From: Mycolicibacter arupensis
GTDB lineage: Bacteria; Actinomycetota; Actinomycetes; Mycobacteriales; Mycobacteriaceae
Length of the DNA stretch: 64,000 bases
Direction of reading: 5' to 3'
NCBI RefSeq assembly: GCF_002086515.1
Contig: NZ_MVHH01000017.1
Coordinates: 1 to 64,000, forward strand
Below the pieces are notes generated by a model that saw only the letters and a list, made by a program, of their open reading frames with translations, searched no databases and was not told the origin of the DNA. Below, one piece after another: positions 50,758 through 60,800 of this stretch (positions within the stretch are counted from its first letter, which is position 1; the number at the start of each line of letters is the position of its first letter). The translations under genes and the position numbers were made by a program.

Positions 50758-51698
50758 CCCAGCTGCGGACCGCGCTGGGAGCGTTCGCCGGGCAGTACCT
50801 GGCCCCGGAGGGATCCTGGGCGGTCGGGCTGTCGGGCGGGCCGGACTCGCTGGCGCTGACCGCCGTCGCCGCCCGGATGCGTCCGACGACGGCGCTGATC
50901 GTCGATCACGGCTTACAGGCCGGTTCAGGCCAGGTGGCCGAGGCCGCACGTCGTCAGGCAGTGGAGCTGGGATGCGTTGATGCGCGGGTTATTCCGGTCA
51001 CCGTCGGCGCCGCGGGCGGTCCGGAGGCGGCGGCCCGCACCGCCCGCTATGCCGCGCTGGCCGATGCCCGCGACGGGCAACCGGTGCTTCTGGGACACAC
51101 GCTCGACGACCAAGCCGAGACGGTGCTGCTGGGGCTCGGTCGTGGTTCCGGAGCCCGCTCGATGGCCGGCATGCGGCCCTATGACCCGCCGTGGTGCCGG
51201 CCGCTGCTGGGGGTCCGGCGCGCCCGCACCGGGCAGGCCTGCGCCGAGCTGGGGCTGACGGCCTGGCTCGACCCGCACAACAGTGACAGCCGCTTCACGC
51301 GGGTACGGCTGCGCACCGAGGTGCTGCCGCTGCTTGAGGACGTGTTGGGCGGCGGGGTGGCCGAGGCCCTGGCCCGCACCGCGATCTCTCTGCGCGAGAA
51401 CACCGAACTGGTCGATCTGCTCGCCGAGCAGGCGCTTCCGGGCGTCGTTGCGGACGCGGCGTTGGAGGTTGCCGCCTTGGAGGGGATGCCGGGACCGGTG
51501 CGTCGTGCGGTGATCCGGCGTTGGCTGCTCACCGGCGGCGGGCGTGATCTGAGCGACCTGCAGATTCGCGCGGTGGACCGGTTGGTCACCGCGTGGCGTG
51601 GGCAGGGCGGGGTGGCGGTCGCCTCTGACCTGGCCGGACACCGGTTGTTCGCGGTCCGCGGCGACGGGCTGTTGCGGTTGCGTGCCGAGCCGGTCTGA
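50736..51698 (+). CDS. tilS: tRNA(Ile)-lysidine synthetase
   Basis: 320-residue N-type ATP pyrophosphatase. PP-loop GLSGGPDSLAL, LIVDHGLQ and GHTLDDQAET are diagnostic. It makes lysidine at C34 of tRNA-Ile(CAU) so that AUA is read as Ile. The C-terminal TilS domain is short. Starts at GTG within the 3' end of the previous gene. Rv3625c equivalent. Confidence 0.95.
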   Translation: MDRPGALAQLRTALGAFAGQYLAPEGSWAVGLSGGPDSLALTAVAARMRPTTALIVDHGLQAGSGQVAEAARRQAVELGCVDARVIPVTVGAAGGPEAAARTARYAALADARDGQPVLLGHTLDDQAETVLLGLGRGSGARSMAGMRPYDPPWCRPLLGVRRARTGQACAELGLTAWLDPHNSDSRFTRVRLRTEVLPLLEDVLGGGVAEALARTAISLRENTELVDLLAEQALPGVVADAALEVAALEGMPGPVRRAVIRRWLLTGGGRDLSDLQIRAVDRLVTAWRGQGGVAVASDLAGHRLFAVRGDGLLRLRAEPV

Positions 51699-51761
51699 TC
51701 GTCGGGCGTGAATTGGCCGTTGCAGTTGGTTGTCGCGCAGCGGGCATGGCACGCTGTGCTG

Positions 51762-52352
51762 GTGGCTGCGATCTTGCCGGGGGAAAAACCCGAGTTGTAT
51801 GCGGGTGACATCAAATCGGTCCTGCTGACCGAGGAGCAGATCCAGACCCGCACTGCCGAACTCGCTGCGCAGATCGCGGCCGAGTACGCCGATGGCCGTG
51901 ACGAGTGTGGCGACCTGGTGCTGATCACGGTGCTCAAGGGCGCGGTGCTGTTCGTGACCGATCTTGCCCGGGCCATCCCGTTGCCCACGCAGTTCGAGTT
52001 CATGGCGGTCAGCTCCTACGGCTCGTCGACGTCCTCGTCGGGGGTGGTGCGCATCCTCAAAGACCTCGACCGCGACATCAGCGACCGCGACGTGTTGATC
52101 GTCGAGGACGTCGTCGACTCCGGGCTGACCCTGTCGTGGCTGCTGCGCAACCTCGCGACCCGACGGCCCCGGTCGCTGCGCGTGTGCACCCTTTTGCGCA
52201 AACCCGACGCGCTGGGCGCCGACGTCGACATCGCCTACGTGGGCTTCGACATCCCGAACGACTTCGTGGTCGGCTACGGCCTGGACTACGCCGAGCGCTA
52301 CCGCGACCTGCCCTATATCGGCACCTTGGACCCGCGCGTTTATCAAGGCTGA
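51762..52352 (+). CDS. hpt: Hypoxanthine-guanine phosphoribosyltransferase
   Basis: 196-residue purine-salvage enzyme. The PRPP-binding loop is [14 protein letters not shown], the flexible loop [11 protein letters not shown], and the base site [17 protein letters not shown]. The frame is open to 51708, but the GTG at 51762 gives a product close to the 202 residues of M. tuberculosis Hpt (Rv3624c). Confidence 0.96.
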   Translation: MAAILPGEKPELYAGDIKSVLLTEEQIQTRTAELAAQIAAEYADGRDECGDLVLITVLKGAVLFVTDLARAIPLPTQFEFMAVSSYGSSTSSSGVVRILKDLDRDISDRDVLIVEDVVDSGLTLSWLLRNLATRRPRSLRVCTLLRKPDALGADVDIAYVGFDIPNDFVVGYGLDYAERYRDLPYIGTLDPRVYQG

Positions 52353-52524
52353 GCGCCTATTTCGCCCCCCGGTGCAACCGGTTCGTCGACAAGTTTGCTG
52401 TCACCGGGCAAACCCTGACTGAACCGATCAACAGCGTGCCGATAGGATCGTGCAACACGCCAACGATGCCGCGGTCAGAGCTCCGGGCTGCCCCAGGAGC
52501 GGATCTGTAGCAGGATCGGTAGGT

Positions 52525-54177
52525 GTGAAGGCTGTGCCAGCATCAACGCGAAGTGGACAGGCCCGTGTCGGCAAATCAATCTTCTCGGGCTATCAGCGGG
52601 CGGGCGGCAGCTATGGCGACAGCTTCGACGAGATGTTCGACAACAACGGTGCCCCCCGCGTCCCCTATCGGGGCATCCACAAAGCGCTGGCTCCTGCCGA
52701 CAACGAAGAACTGCAGGCCCGGGTTGACGCGTTGGGGCGCGCGTTCATCGAGCAAGGTGTCACTTTCTCACTGTCGGGACAAGAGCGGCCCTTTCCGCTT
52801 GACCTTGTGCCACGGGTGATTTCGGCCAGCGAGTGGACCAAGCTGGAGCGCGGTATCGCGCAGCGGGTGCGAGCCCTGGAACGGTTCCTGGCCGACATCT
52901 ATGACGACCAGGAGATCCTGCGCGATGGGGTGGTCCCCAAGCGGTTGGTCACCTCATGCGCCCACTTTCACCGTCAGGCCGCCGGCATCAAGCCGCCGAA
53001 CGGGGTTCGCATCCATGTCGCGGGAATCGATCTGGTGCGTGATGACCAGGGCGAGTTCCGGGTGCTCGAGGACAACCTGCGGTCGCCCTCGGGTGTGTCC
53101 TATGTGATGGAGAATCGTCGCACCATGGCGCGGGTCTTTCCGGACCTGTTCGCCTCGCACCGGGTGCGGCAGGTCGGCGACTACGCCTCTCATCTGCTGC
53201 GGGCGCTGCGGGCCGCCGCGGCGTCCAACGAAGCCGACCCGACGGTTGCGGTGATGACGCCGGGTGCGTCCAACTCGGCCTATTTCGAGCATTCACTGCT
53301 GGCCCGTCAGATGGGCGTGGAGCTGGTCGAGGGACGAGACCTGTTCTGCCGGGACAACATCGTGTACATGAGCACCACCGAGGGTGAGCAGCGCGTCGAC
53401 GTCATCTACCGCCGGATCGACGACGAGTATCTGGATCCGCTGCAGTTCCGGTCCGATTCGGTGCTCGGTGTGCCCGGACTGGTCAACGCGGCCCGCGCGG
53501 GCAACGTGGTGATCAGTAGCGCGGTGGGCAATGGGGTGGGCGACGACAAGCTCATCTACACCTATGTGCCGCAGATCATCAGGTACTACCTGGGTGAGAA
53601 GCCGATTCTGTCCAACGTCGATACGCTGCGCTGCTGGCTGGACGACGAATGCGACGAGGTCCTGGACCGTATCGAGGAATTGGTGATCAAACCCGTGGAG
53701 GGATCGGGCGGGTACGGCATCGTGTTCGGCCCGCAGGCAACGCGAAAGGAACTCAACGTCCTGGCCAAGAAGATCAAGGCCAACCCGCGGGATTGGATCG
53801 CGCAGCCGGTGGTGCAGCTGTCCACCGTCCCCACCAAGGTGGGAGATCGCTTGGCGCCCAGGCATGTCGACCTGCGCCCGTTCGCGGTCAACGACGGCGA
53901 GGACGTCTGGGTACTGCCCGGGGGCCTGACCCGGGTGGCGCTGACGGAGGGTTCCATGGTGGTCAACTCGAGCCAGGGCGGCGGCTCCAAGGACACCTGG
54001 GTGTTGGCGCCACGCCGCGCGGACAAGGAACACGAGCTGTCCGGTGATCAGCTGGTGCGGCACCGAGATCTGCCGACCGACAACGCCGCCGATCAGGGTC
54101 CGGGGCTGCCCGGGACCGACCTGCTGCAACAGCAACAGCAACAGCAACAGCAATCGGACGGTGGTGATAGCCGATGA
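52525..54177 (+). CDS. Circularly permuted ATP-grasp protein (Rv2411c-like)
   Basis: 550-residue DUF404/DUF407 protein. The N-terminal part opens with SGYQRAGGSYGDSFDEMF, typical of the family, and the ATP-grasp region includes DLVRDDQGEFRVLEDNLRSPSG and LVIKPVEGSGGYGIVFG. It probably forms an amide or peptide-like bond with ATP; substrate unknown. Invariably linked to alpha-E and transglutaminase genes, both immediately downstream. The C-terminus has nine Gln encoded by CAACAG repeats. Start GTG 52525 follows AGGATCGG; the frame opens at 52450. Confidence 0.92.
   Translation: MKAVPASTRSGQARVGKSIFSGYQRAGGSYGDSFDEMFDNNGAPRVPYRGIHKALAPADNEELQARVDALGRAFIEQGVTFSLSGQERPFPLDLVPRVISASEWTKLERGIAQRVRALERFLADIYDDQEILRDGVVPKRLVTSCAHFHRQAAGIKPPNGVRIHVAGIDLVRDDQGEFRVLEDNLRSPSGVSYVMENRRTMARVFPDLFASHRVRQVGDYASHLLRALRAAAASNEADPTVAVMTPGASNSAYFEHSLLARQMGVELVEGRDLFCRDNIVYMSTTEGEQRVDVIYRRIDDEYLDPLQFRSDSVLGVPGLVNAARAGNVVISSAVGNGVGDDKLIYTYVPQIIRYYLGEKPILSNVDTLRCWLDDECDEVLDRIEELVIKPVEGSGGYGIVFGPQATRKELNVLAKKIKANPRDWIAQPVVQLSTVPTKVGDRLAPRHVDLRPFAVNDGEDVWVLPGGLTRVALTEGSMVVNSSQGGGSKDTWVLAPRRADKEHELSGDQLVRHRDLPTDNAADQGPGLPGTDLLQQQQQQQQQSDGGDSR
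54127..54153 (+). repeat. CAACAG hexanucleotide repeat (poly-Gln)
   Basis: Four and a half tandem CAACAG units encode nine consecutive Gln near the C-terminus of the ATP-grasp protein. Unit gain or loss keeps the frame and changes only tract length. Confidence 0.9.
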
Positions 54178-55169
54178 TGTTGGCCCGCAACGCCGAATCG
54201 TTGTTCTGGATCGGCCGCTACGTCGAGCGCGCCGACGACACCGCCCGCATCCTCGATGTGGCGGTGCATCAACTGCTCGAAGACGCCACGGTGGACCCCG
54301 ACCGTACCTGCCGTCTGGTGATGCAGGTGTTGGGACTCGAACCACCCGAAGTCGGGCAGGCCCAGAACGTGTGGACCTTGACGGAGCGGGTGGCGTACGC
54401 CGGTGCCGGCTCGGGTTCGATCGCCGACAGTATTGCCCGGGCGCGTGAAAACGCTCGTGGTGCAAGAGAAGTCACATCCAGTGAGATGTGGGAGTGCCTG
54501 AACACCACCTTCAATGGCCTCAGTGAAGCCGAACGGGCCGCTCGCCGGCTGGGGCCCTACGAGTACCTGTCGTATGTGAAGAATCGGTCGGCGATGTTCG
54601 CCGGCCTGGCCGACGCCACCATGAGCCGCGACGACGGATACCGATTCCTGCTGCTGGGACGGTCCGTCGAGCGGGTCGACATGACCGTGCGGATGCTGCT
54701 CTCGCGTGCCGGCGATCGATCCGGGTCGCCGGCCTGGGTGACGGTGTTGCGGTCGGCCGGTGCTCATGACACCTATCTGCGCACCTATCGCGGCGCACTC
54801 GATGCGAACAGGGTGGTCGAATTCATGTTGCTGGACAGGTTGTTTCCCCGGTCGGTGTTCCACGCGATCACGCTTGCCGAACAGTGCCTGATGACGCTCG
54901 ACAGCCGAAACGACAGCCGAGTGGGGGCTCGGGCCGAAGCGCAGCGCCTGATCGGCCGGGCGCGCAGCGCCCTGGAGTTCATGCCACCGGGGCTGCTGCT
55001 GGAAGACCTTCACGACCGTCTGACCGGGTTGCAGGAGACCTGCAAGGACGTCACCGAAGCGGTGACCCAGCAGTATTTCCATGTCACCCCGTACCTTTCC
55101 TGGGCGGGGGCCGGGGCCAGTGGAGGCCGCGACTACGACGGCCAAGTGATTGCGGAGGGTGACCGGTGA
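54174..55169 (+). CDS. Alpha-E domain protein (Rv2410c-like)
   Basis: 331-residue, almost entirely helical DUF403 (alpha-E) protein starting MMLARNAESLFWIGRYVERADDT after the family pattern. The biochemical role is unknown; it always accompanies the permuted ATP-grasp and the transglutaminase. The ATG overlaps the previous stop, and its own stop overlaps the transglutaminase start. Confidence 0.92.
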   Translation: MMLARNAESLFWIGRYVERADDTARILDVAVHQLLEDATVDPDRTCRLVMQVLGLEPPEVGQAQNVWTLTERVAYAGAGSGSIADSIARARENARGAREVTSSEMWECLNTTFNGLSEAERAARRLGPYEYLSYVKNRSAMFAGLADATMSRDDGYRFLLLGRSVERVDMTVRMLLSRAGDRSGSPAWVTVLRSAGAHDTYLRTYRGALDANRVVEFMLLDRLFPRSVFHAITLAEQCLMTLDSRNDSRVGARAEAQRLIGRARSALEFMPPGLLLEDLHDRLTGLQETCKDVTEAVTQQYFHVTPYLSWAGAGASGGRDYDGQVIAEGDR

Positions 55170-56014
55170 GCTGGCGAATGCGGGTAGTGCACTCGACCGG
55201 GTTCGCCTACAACGCACCGGTCACCTCGTCCTACAACGAGGCACGCATCACCCCTCGCAGCGGCAGCCGGCAGAACGTGATCTCCAGCCGGGTGGAGACC
55301 GTCCCCGCCACGCGGTCCTACCGGTATGTCGACTACTGGGGTACCGCCGTGACGGCATTCGACCTGCACGCGCCACATGAGGAACTCGAGGTGTCCGGCA
55401 CGTCAGTGGTGGAGACCGAACCCGACATCTATCCCGACGACATCGATCCGGTGGACTGGAACGATCTGGCCGGCGAGTACGTCGTCGACCGCTTCTACGA
55501 ATTTCTCACCCACACGGCCTACGTTCCCCGCAACCGCACACTGGCCGCCACCGCCCGAAGGCTGGTCAAGGGCCTCGATCCGCGTGACGCGGTCCAAGCG
55601 GTGTGCTCCTGGGTCTACTCGGAGATGGACTACGTGCCCGGCACCACCGGGGTGCACAGCTCGGCGATCGACGCCTGGACCGAGAAGAAGGGCGTCTGCC
55701 AGGACTACGCACACCTGACCCTGGTGTTATTGCGCAGCGTGGGAATCCCGGCGCGCTACGTCTCGGGATACCTGCACCCCAAGGCCGACGGTGCGATCGG
55801 GGAGACGGTCGAGGGCGAGAGTCACGCCTGGATCGAAGCGTGGACCGGGGCGTGGTCGGGTTACGACCCCACCAATGACGTGCCGATCACCGAACGGCAC
55901 GTGTCCGTGGGACTGGGGCGTGATTATTCGGATGTGACTCCGTTGAAAGGCACCTATATCGGTGGCGACGCAACGGACTTGGACGTGATCGTGGAGATCA
56001 CCCGGCTGGCCTGA
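55166..56014 (+). CDS. Transglutaminase-like cysteine protease (Rv2409c-like)
   Basis: 282-residue protein: a bacterial transglutaminase-like N-terminal domain (SWRMRVVHSTGFAYNAPV), then the papain-like core with Cys in KKGVCQDYAH, His in ESHAWIEAW and Asp in YDPTNDV. It may hydrolyse or transfer the amide made by the ATP-grasp partner. Starts at GTG (GTGA overlap). Cytosolic; no signal peptide. Confidence 0.93.
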   Translation: MSWRMRVVHSTGFAYNAPVTSSYNEARITPRSGSRQNVISSRVETVPATRSYRYVDYWGTAVTAFDLHAPHEELEVSGTSVVETEPDIYPDDIDPVDWNDLAGEYVVDRFYEFLTHTAYVPRNRTLAATARRLVKGLDPRDAVQAVCSWVYSEMDYVPGTTGVHSSAIDAWTEKKGVCQDYAHLTLVLLRSVGIPARYVSGYLHPKADGAIGETVEGESHAWIEAWTGAWSGYDPTNDVPITERHVSVGLGRDYSDVTPLKGTYIGGDATDLDVIVEITRLA

Positions 56015-56034
56015 GATCGGTTCGTCGTGCGCTC

Positions 56035-56352
56035 TTACTCCAGCCTGGGCGGCAACGGGCTGGAGCCCTGGGTGCTTTCTCGATGGGTAGGTCGTGAATG
56101 CGTAGGCGCTCGATGCCTGGCGCCGCCGGAACTATGCTCTGCTGCGGTGGCCTGCTGCCTGGCGAAGTTCACCAGATTGGTGACTTCAGTGCTGGTGGGA
56201 AGCCAGCCATCAGCCAGTCCGCTGGAAATGGCGGCAGAGATGGTGTGGTGATCCGGGGCGGAAAGCTCGGCGGTGAGTTCATCGACGATGTGCCATAGCC
56301 AGATGGCGCCAGTGTCGCTGTCCTTGTCGCGGAATGTCGTTGTCGGAGCCAT
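56035..56352 (-). CDS. Small hypothetical protein
   Basis: 105-residue protein beginning MAPTTTFRDKDSDTGAIWLW. The central HIVDELTAELSAPDHHTISAAI and SSGLADGWLPTSTEVTNLVNFA look helical; the C-terminus is basic and low-complexity. The ATG is chosen because GGAGG lies five bases upstream. Its role is unknown. It lies downstream of, and on the same strand as, the DUF5994 gene, about 240 bp away. Codon use is slightly less GC-biased than its neighbours, hinting at recent acquisition. Confidence 0.6.
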   Translation of the reverse strand: MAPTTTFRDKDSDTGAIWLWHIVDELTAELSAPDHHTISAAISSGLADGWLPTSTEVTNLVNFARQQATAAEHSSGGARHRAPTHSRPTHRESTQGSSPLPPRLE

Positions 56353-56595
56353 CAGGGCCTCCGATGTTCTTGTTGGGTATTCACGTTCATTACCTTGCTG
56401 TTGTGTACGGGGCACAAAAGATCTTCGTGCCATGAGGAATTCAATGGCATGCACGGACGCTGCAACGGTTTCGGAATGCGTGCGCTGCATCTTCATGACA
56501 AGCGCGACATGTCCAATTCGCTCGCTGCATGCGGTCAAGTCATCGATGGGTGGCAGCGCAGTGCCCCGATTTCTGGGCCGTCCAGTAGTAAGTGG
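56353..56595. other. Intergenic region, nothing recognised
   Basis: About 240 bp, less GC-rich than the surroundings, between two hypothetical genes read leftward. It should contain the promoter of the 105-residue gene; no repeat, RNA or credible reading frame was seen. Confidence 0.5.
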
Positions 56596-57117
56596 CTAAC
56601 GGGGAAAGCCGCCCGCGGAAACCCATCGATTCTCCGCCTTTGCTCGTGCGCTGCGGGTTTCCCTTTCGCTGTCGCTGATCACGAGAAGTGCGTCGACACT
56701 CAAGTCGCTGCCGGGCTCAGCTGCACTCACCATCGTCGCGTGCGCCAGGTCAGGACTGGTGCGGGGCGGCACCACGAGCAGAACAATCCGGCTTCGGTCG
56801 GCACCGAAGACCTCCAGTGTGTTCACCGCCTGGCGTTCATAGCCGAACAGTCGAACTGCTCGCCCGTCGGCAATCAGTTGAGAAGGTGCTGGTGCCCATT
56901 CGCCTAGGTGGTACCGCACTCGGCGAATGATCCCTACTCGAGCCGACAACGCCGAGAGCAGGCCCGGGAGTTCGGTGGTCAGAGTGCCGCTCCAGGGCCA
57001 CCAAGCCCCGTCGACATGTCGGGTCAGCGCCGTCCTCGGCTTCAGGAGCAACCGGGGGCGATGTTGCGGTGGCATGGGGTGTCGGCCCGTTGTTGAATGC
57101 GGCCTTAGCTGCGTCAC
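56596..57117 (-). CDS. DUF5994 family protein
   Basis: 173-residue protein. RPRLLLKPRTALTRHVDGAWW is the diagnostic start of DUF5994, followed by GYERQAVNTLEVFGADRSRI and IVLLVVPP. The family is common in mycobacteria, often in stress-linked paralogous sets, with no known activity. The GTG at 57117 is preceded by AGGAG at good spacing, though ATG 57075 would also fit. Confidence 0.75.
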   Translation of the reverse strand: MTQLRPHSTTGRHPMPPQHRPRLLLKPRTALTRHVDGAWWPWSGTLTTELPGLLSALSARVGIIRRVRYHLGEWAPAPSQLIADGRAVRLFGYERQAVNTLEVFGADRSRIVLLVVPPRTSPDLAHATMVSAAEPGSDLSVDALLVISDSERETRSARAKAENRWVSAGGFPR

Positions 57118-57274
57118 TCGACGCTCCTGACTAGGCCGCGAATCGGCCGGTTACTTCACATCGGCGGCGATACAACCTAGAGCGGTCAGATGCGAAATAC
57201 CGGCGACAACCTGATTGTACCCGTGTCTCGCCGATCGGCGCGGCCACGATCTGACGGAGCCGCCAATGCCGATC
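57118..57274. other. Intergenic region
   Basis: Roughly 157 bp holding the presumed promoter of the DUF5994 gene and the degraded sequence downstream of the acyltransferase remnant. No other feature seen. Confidence 0.4.
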
Positions 57275-57409
57275 TCAGCCCCGGGAGGTGACTACTGGTC
57301 GAACTGAGCTGCGGCGTCCGTCGACCGGGATCGACAGCGCGTAGAGCTCGTCCAGGCGGTGCCCGTTCAAGTACAGCGGCACTCGAGACCCAGTCACGTT
57401 GGAGATCAT
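57275..57409 (-). pseudogene. Remnant of a wax ester synthase / DGAT
   Basis: A 44-codon frame whose product contains ISNVTGSRVPLYLNGHRLDE and LYALSIPVDG. This matches the C-terminal signature of mycobacterial WS/DGAT triacylglycerol synthases (SNVPGP...PLYLAG...LEELYPV). The remaining ~400 residues of such an enzyme are absent on either side, so this is a decayed fragment left by a deletion. Assignment is by pattern memory only. Confidence 0.6.
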
Positions 57410-57455
57410 CGCGTTTGGTGGTCGCCGTACGCTCCCGGTGGGTGTTGTTCGTCCC

Positions 57456-57788
57456 CTATCGAACAGTAAGGTCTTGGGTACGTCGGCTCTTGGACAGGAA
57501 TCGAGCCAACCCGGCGATGCGCTTCACCGTCCCGCCGGCGATCTGGGGATCGGCTGCGGTGCGCGGGCGATCCGACCGCAGCTCAGCGTGGTAGCCGGCC
57601 TCTTCGATGGCCTCACACAGCTCGGCCACGCTGACCGTGGCGTCGGCGTCGATCGTGGCCGTGGCGCTCGGGAAGTCCGCCGAGGCCCGTACCCCGGTGA
57701 TCGTGTTCAGTTTCAGCTCGATGTGCGCCGAGCACATCCGGCAGGTCATGCCCGTCACATCGAGTTGGATCCGTCGAATCTCGGTCAA
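57456..57788 (-). CDS. Copper-type HMA domain protein (CtpB N-terminus-like)
   Basis: 110-residue protein. Residues 1-70 form one heavy-metal-associated domain with the metal site GMTCRMC (MxCxxC) and the pattern LNTITGVRASADFPSATATI that mirrors the N-terminus of the mycobacterial copper ATPases CtpA/CtpB. No ATPase body follows; the last 30 residues are basic. The TTG start follows GAAGGAG, so the gene appears to be expressed. It lies 36 bp downstream of the NRPS on the same strand, probably in the same operon. It could be a stand-alone copper chaperone or sensor for the lipopeptide system, or a surviving ATPase fragment; in M. tuberculosis ctpB lies near nrp. Confidence 0.82.
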   Translation of the reverse strand: MTEIRRIQLDVTGMTCRMCSAHIELKLNTITGVRASADFPSATATIDADATVSVAELCEAIEEAGYHAELRSDRPRTAADPQIAGGTVKRIAGLARFLSKSRRTQDLTVR

Positions 57789-57824
57789 GGCTTCTCCTTC
57801 GTCAGGCCCTCTGATCAGTGGTCG

Positions 57825-60800
57825 TCAGAAAGGGCCGTCCGGTTCCACACCACAACCGTGGGTCACCAGCTCGGCCAAGGCTGAATCCGGGGCCCACACT
57901 TCGGTCACCGCTTCGACCTGCAGATCCACGCTGGCGTGGCCGGCAAGGTACTGGGCGTAGGACCGTTCTCCCAGGCGCATGCCCAAGGTGAGCCACGCGT
58001 CGATGACGGCCCATCGACGGGGGTTGCCTCGGGCCCAGTCGCTGGAGTCCAGCTGCTGTTTCCACTGCTCGACATCGCTTTCGCGGGTTCCGAAGCCGGC
58101 CAGAAACGTCGCGTACTCCACAGGCGTTGCCCGCAGTGCGGTGACGGTGCGTCCCAGCGGCGCCGACACCATCCCCAGGATGGCCGCCGCCGCCGCTCGA
58201 CTGCTGGTGACCTCCTCGGTCAGGTGCACGGCGGGGTGGGTGCCCAACGCGGTACAGGCGTCGGCGAGCGCGACCAAGATATCGGCCGATGCCCGCAGTT
58301 GGTGCGGTTCTCCCAACACCCGTGGCAGGCGAACCAGGGCGAAGGCCAACGGGCCGGCGCTGCGCGCGACGATCAGTTCGGCCAGCGCCTTGGAAGCCGC
58401 ATAGGGGTACGGCGCCACCCGCGGATCGACGACCACCGATGTTGCCGGCTGCGGACTCACCACCGACGTCGACAGATGCACCAGACCGGCGCCGCGCTCC
58501 GCGCAGGCCGCAACGATGCCCGCCACCGCCTCCACGTTGGCTGGCCGAAGCTCCCGATACGGGACCACCACATTGGTGTTGCCGATGGCATTGACCACGG
58601 TCGCAGCGTCGCTGGCGCGGATCAACTCGGGGATCTGTTGGGGTGAGGTGTGTTCGATACGCACTCCGTGGATTCCGGCGAGAGCCCGCCACGGGCCACG
58701 TTCGGGCAGCGTTGCCGAGGTAGTGGCCAAGACCAGTTCCGAGTCGAATCCCTCAGCCCGCAGCTCCGTCACCGCTCGGGCAAAGCCGGTGCCCACGATG
58801 CCCGAAGCGCCGAGCACCACAACACTGCCGGAGCGCCGGGCCGTCGGGCCAGGCGCCGCGTGGGGCAGGATCGGGGCCAGGCTGGCGAGATCGGCCTCGA
58901 TCTCGGCGGTGGTGGTCTCGTCCATCCCCATACCGTCGGTGTATTCAACTAACCGATCGGCGCTGTCCGCGCTGATCACGTCGAGCAGCGACAGGTGCCG
59001 TCCGAGGTAGCGGCGGGTGGCGGGCAGGATGCGGATCAGATCCAGCGAGCCGATTCCCTCGGCCAGCAGGGAGGAATCCGGGCTCAGATGGCGGTTCAGC
59101 TGCCGACTCCACAACTGCGCCAGGCCGCTCGCTTGGCCGGGTGCGGCGTCGCTGTCCTCGCGCCTGGGCCGGGGCAGCCGGCCGGAGTCCACCTTGCCCC
59201 CAGGCTTGCGGGGAATCTCCGGGACCGCCGAGATGGCGAATCCGGGAACGCGGGTGGCCAGCAGAACTGCGCGAATGCGTTGCTCGGCTGCAGGGTCGGG
59301 GGCTCCGGCACGGGTCAGGGCAGTGCTGAACCAGATCCCGAGCCGCGTGTCGTCGGGCTCGACGGCAACATCGCAGATCGAGGGATCCTCGGCGATCAGA
59401 CGGGTGATCTCGGCGGTGTCGACGCGTCTGCCGGCGAGTTTGACCACGGCGTCCTTGCGGCCCGCGAACACGGGGAAGCCTTGATGATCCGATCGCACCC
59501 GATCGGCGGTGGCGAAGGCGCGTATCGGGGTGCCGTTGACGTCGGTGACCGTGCCGAAGGCGGTGCCGGATTGGCCCAGATAACCGCTGGACACCGTGTT
59601 TCCCACGATCACGACCTCGCCGAACGCGACGAACACCGAGTGCGGCGCGGCCGGCCTTCCCACGCGGTGCGGTCCCGCCGATCCGAGAGCAGCACCCGGA
59701 CCACTCAGCGGTAGATAGGTCGCGACGACGGTGGTCTCGGTGGGGCCATAGCTGGAGACCAGCGAGATGTGCGACAGGTTCACCGCGGCAAGCCATTTCT
59801 GTACCGCTTGGGCGCGAACCGCCTCGCCGCCGATCACGATCTGGCGTACCTGCGATGCTGCCAGCGCAGCCAGCACCTCCGGTTGCTCGCAGCACAGATG
59901 CCACAGTGCGGTGGGTAGATCAAGGACCGTGGCCCGGTGGTGGTGCACGTCGTCACCGAGTTGTTCCAGGTTGCCGGTGCGTACCGCGGTCGAACGGATC
60001 AGGGTGGCGCCGCAGCGGGCGGCGCCGAAGATCTCTTCGACGCTGATGTCGGAGGTCAACGGCGCGTATTGCATCACGGTGTCGTGCGATGTCCAGCCGC
60101 AGGCATCGTGGTGCCCGTGGCAGAAAAGTGCCAGTGCGCCATGGGATATGGGAACCAGTTTGGGCACTCCGGTGGACCCAGAGGTGGGCATCACGTAGGC
60201 AAGGCTGTCTGCCAGATGGGGGTCGGCGGCGACGCTGCGGAGCCGGTCCGTGACCCCCTTTGGGGCGATCGGAAGTTCGGTGCCGGCCACATCGATCACC
60301 GGACAGGCCAATCCGGTATCGGCGGCGATCATGCGTGCGCGTTCGTCGAGCTCCGCGCTGGTATCGCAGACGCTGTATCCACAGCCGGCCAGGTGGCAGG
60401 CGACCAACAGGTCGACGGTCTTATCGGTGCGATCATCGGTGAACACCAGCACGGCCCCGGGTTCGATGCCGCTGTCGACCAGCCAGCCGATCCAGCCGTC
60501 GACGTGGCCGCGGTGCTGGCGCCACGCAGCTGTTTGGGCGACTGGGTCCAGAAACCATGCGGGGAAGCCGTTCTGGGCCAGATCGGGACCGGCATGGACC
60601 GGCCGGCAGGCGCCGTCGGGGCCGAGCTGCGACCAGTTGTCGACGCTGAGTGCGACGGGCTGCTCCCAATGGCCGGCGAATCTCCGTAGCGCCTGCGCTA
60701 TCGGTCCGGCGAGTCGCGGCGTCGCGGGCGTGGACTCCGGTTCGCCGCCGCCCCAGATTGCCAGCTCAAGGACTCGGCGCTGCTCGTCATGAACAGCCGC

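Noticed and set aside
54127..54153. Short tandem repeat as a CRISPR remnant
   Set aside because: Hexanucleotide in-frame poly-Gln repeat with no spacers and no cas genes; no CRISPR array was seen anywhere in the window.
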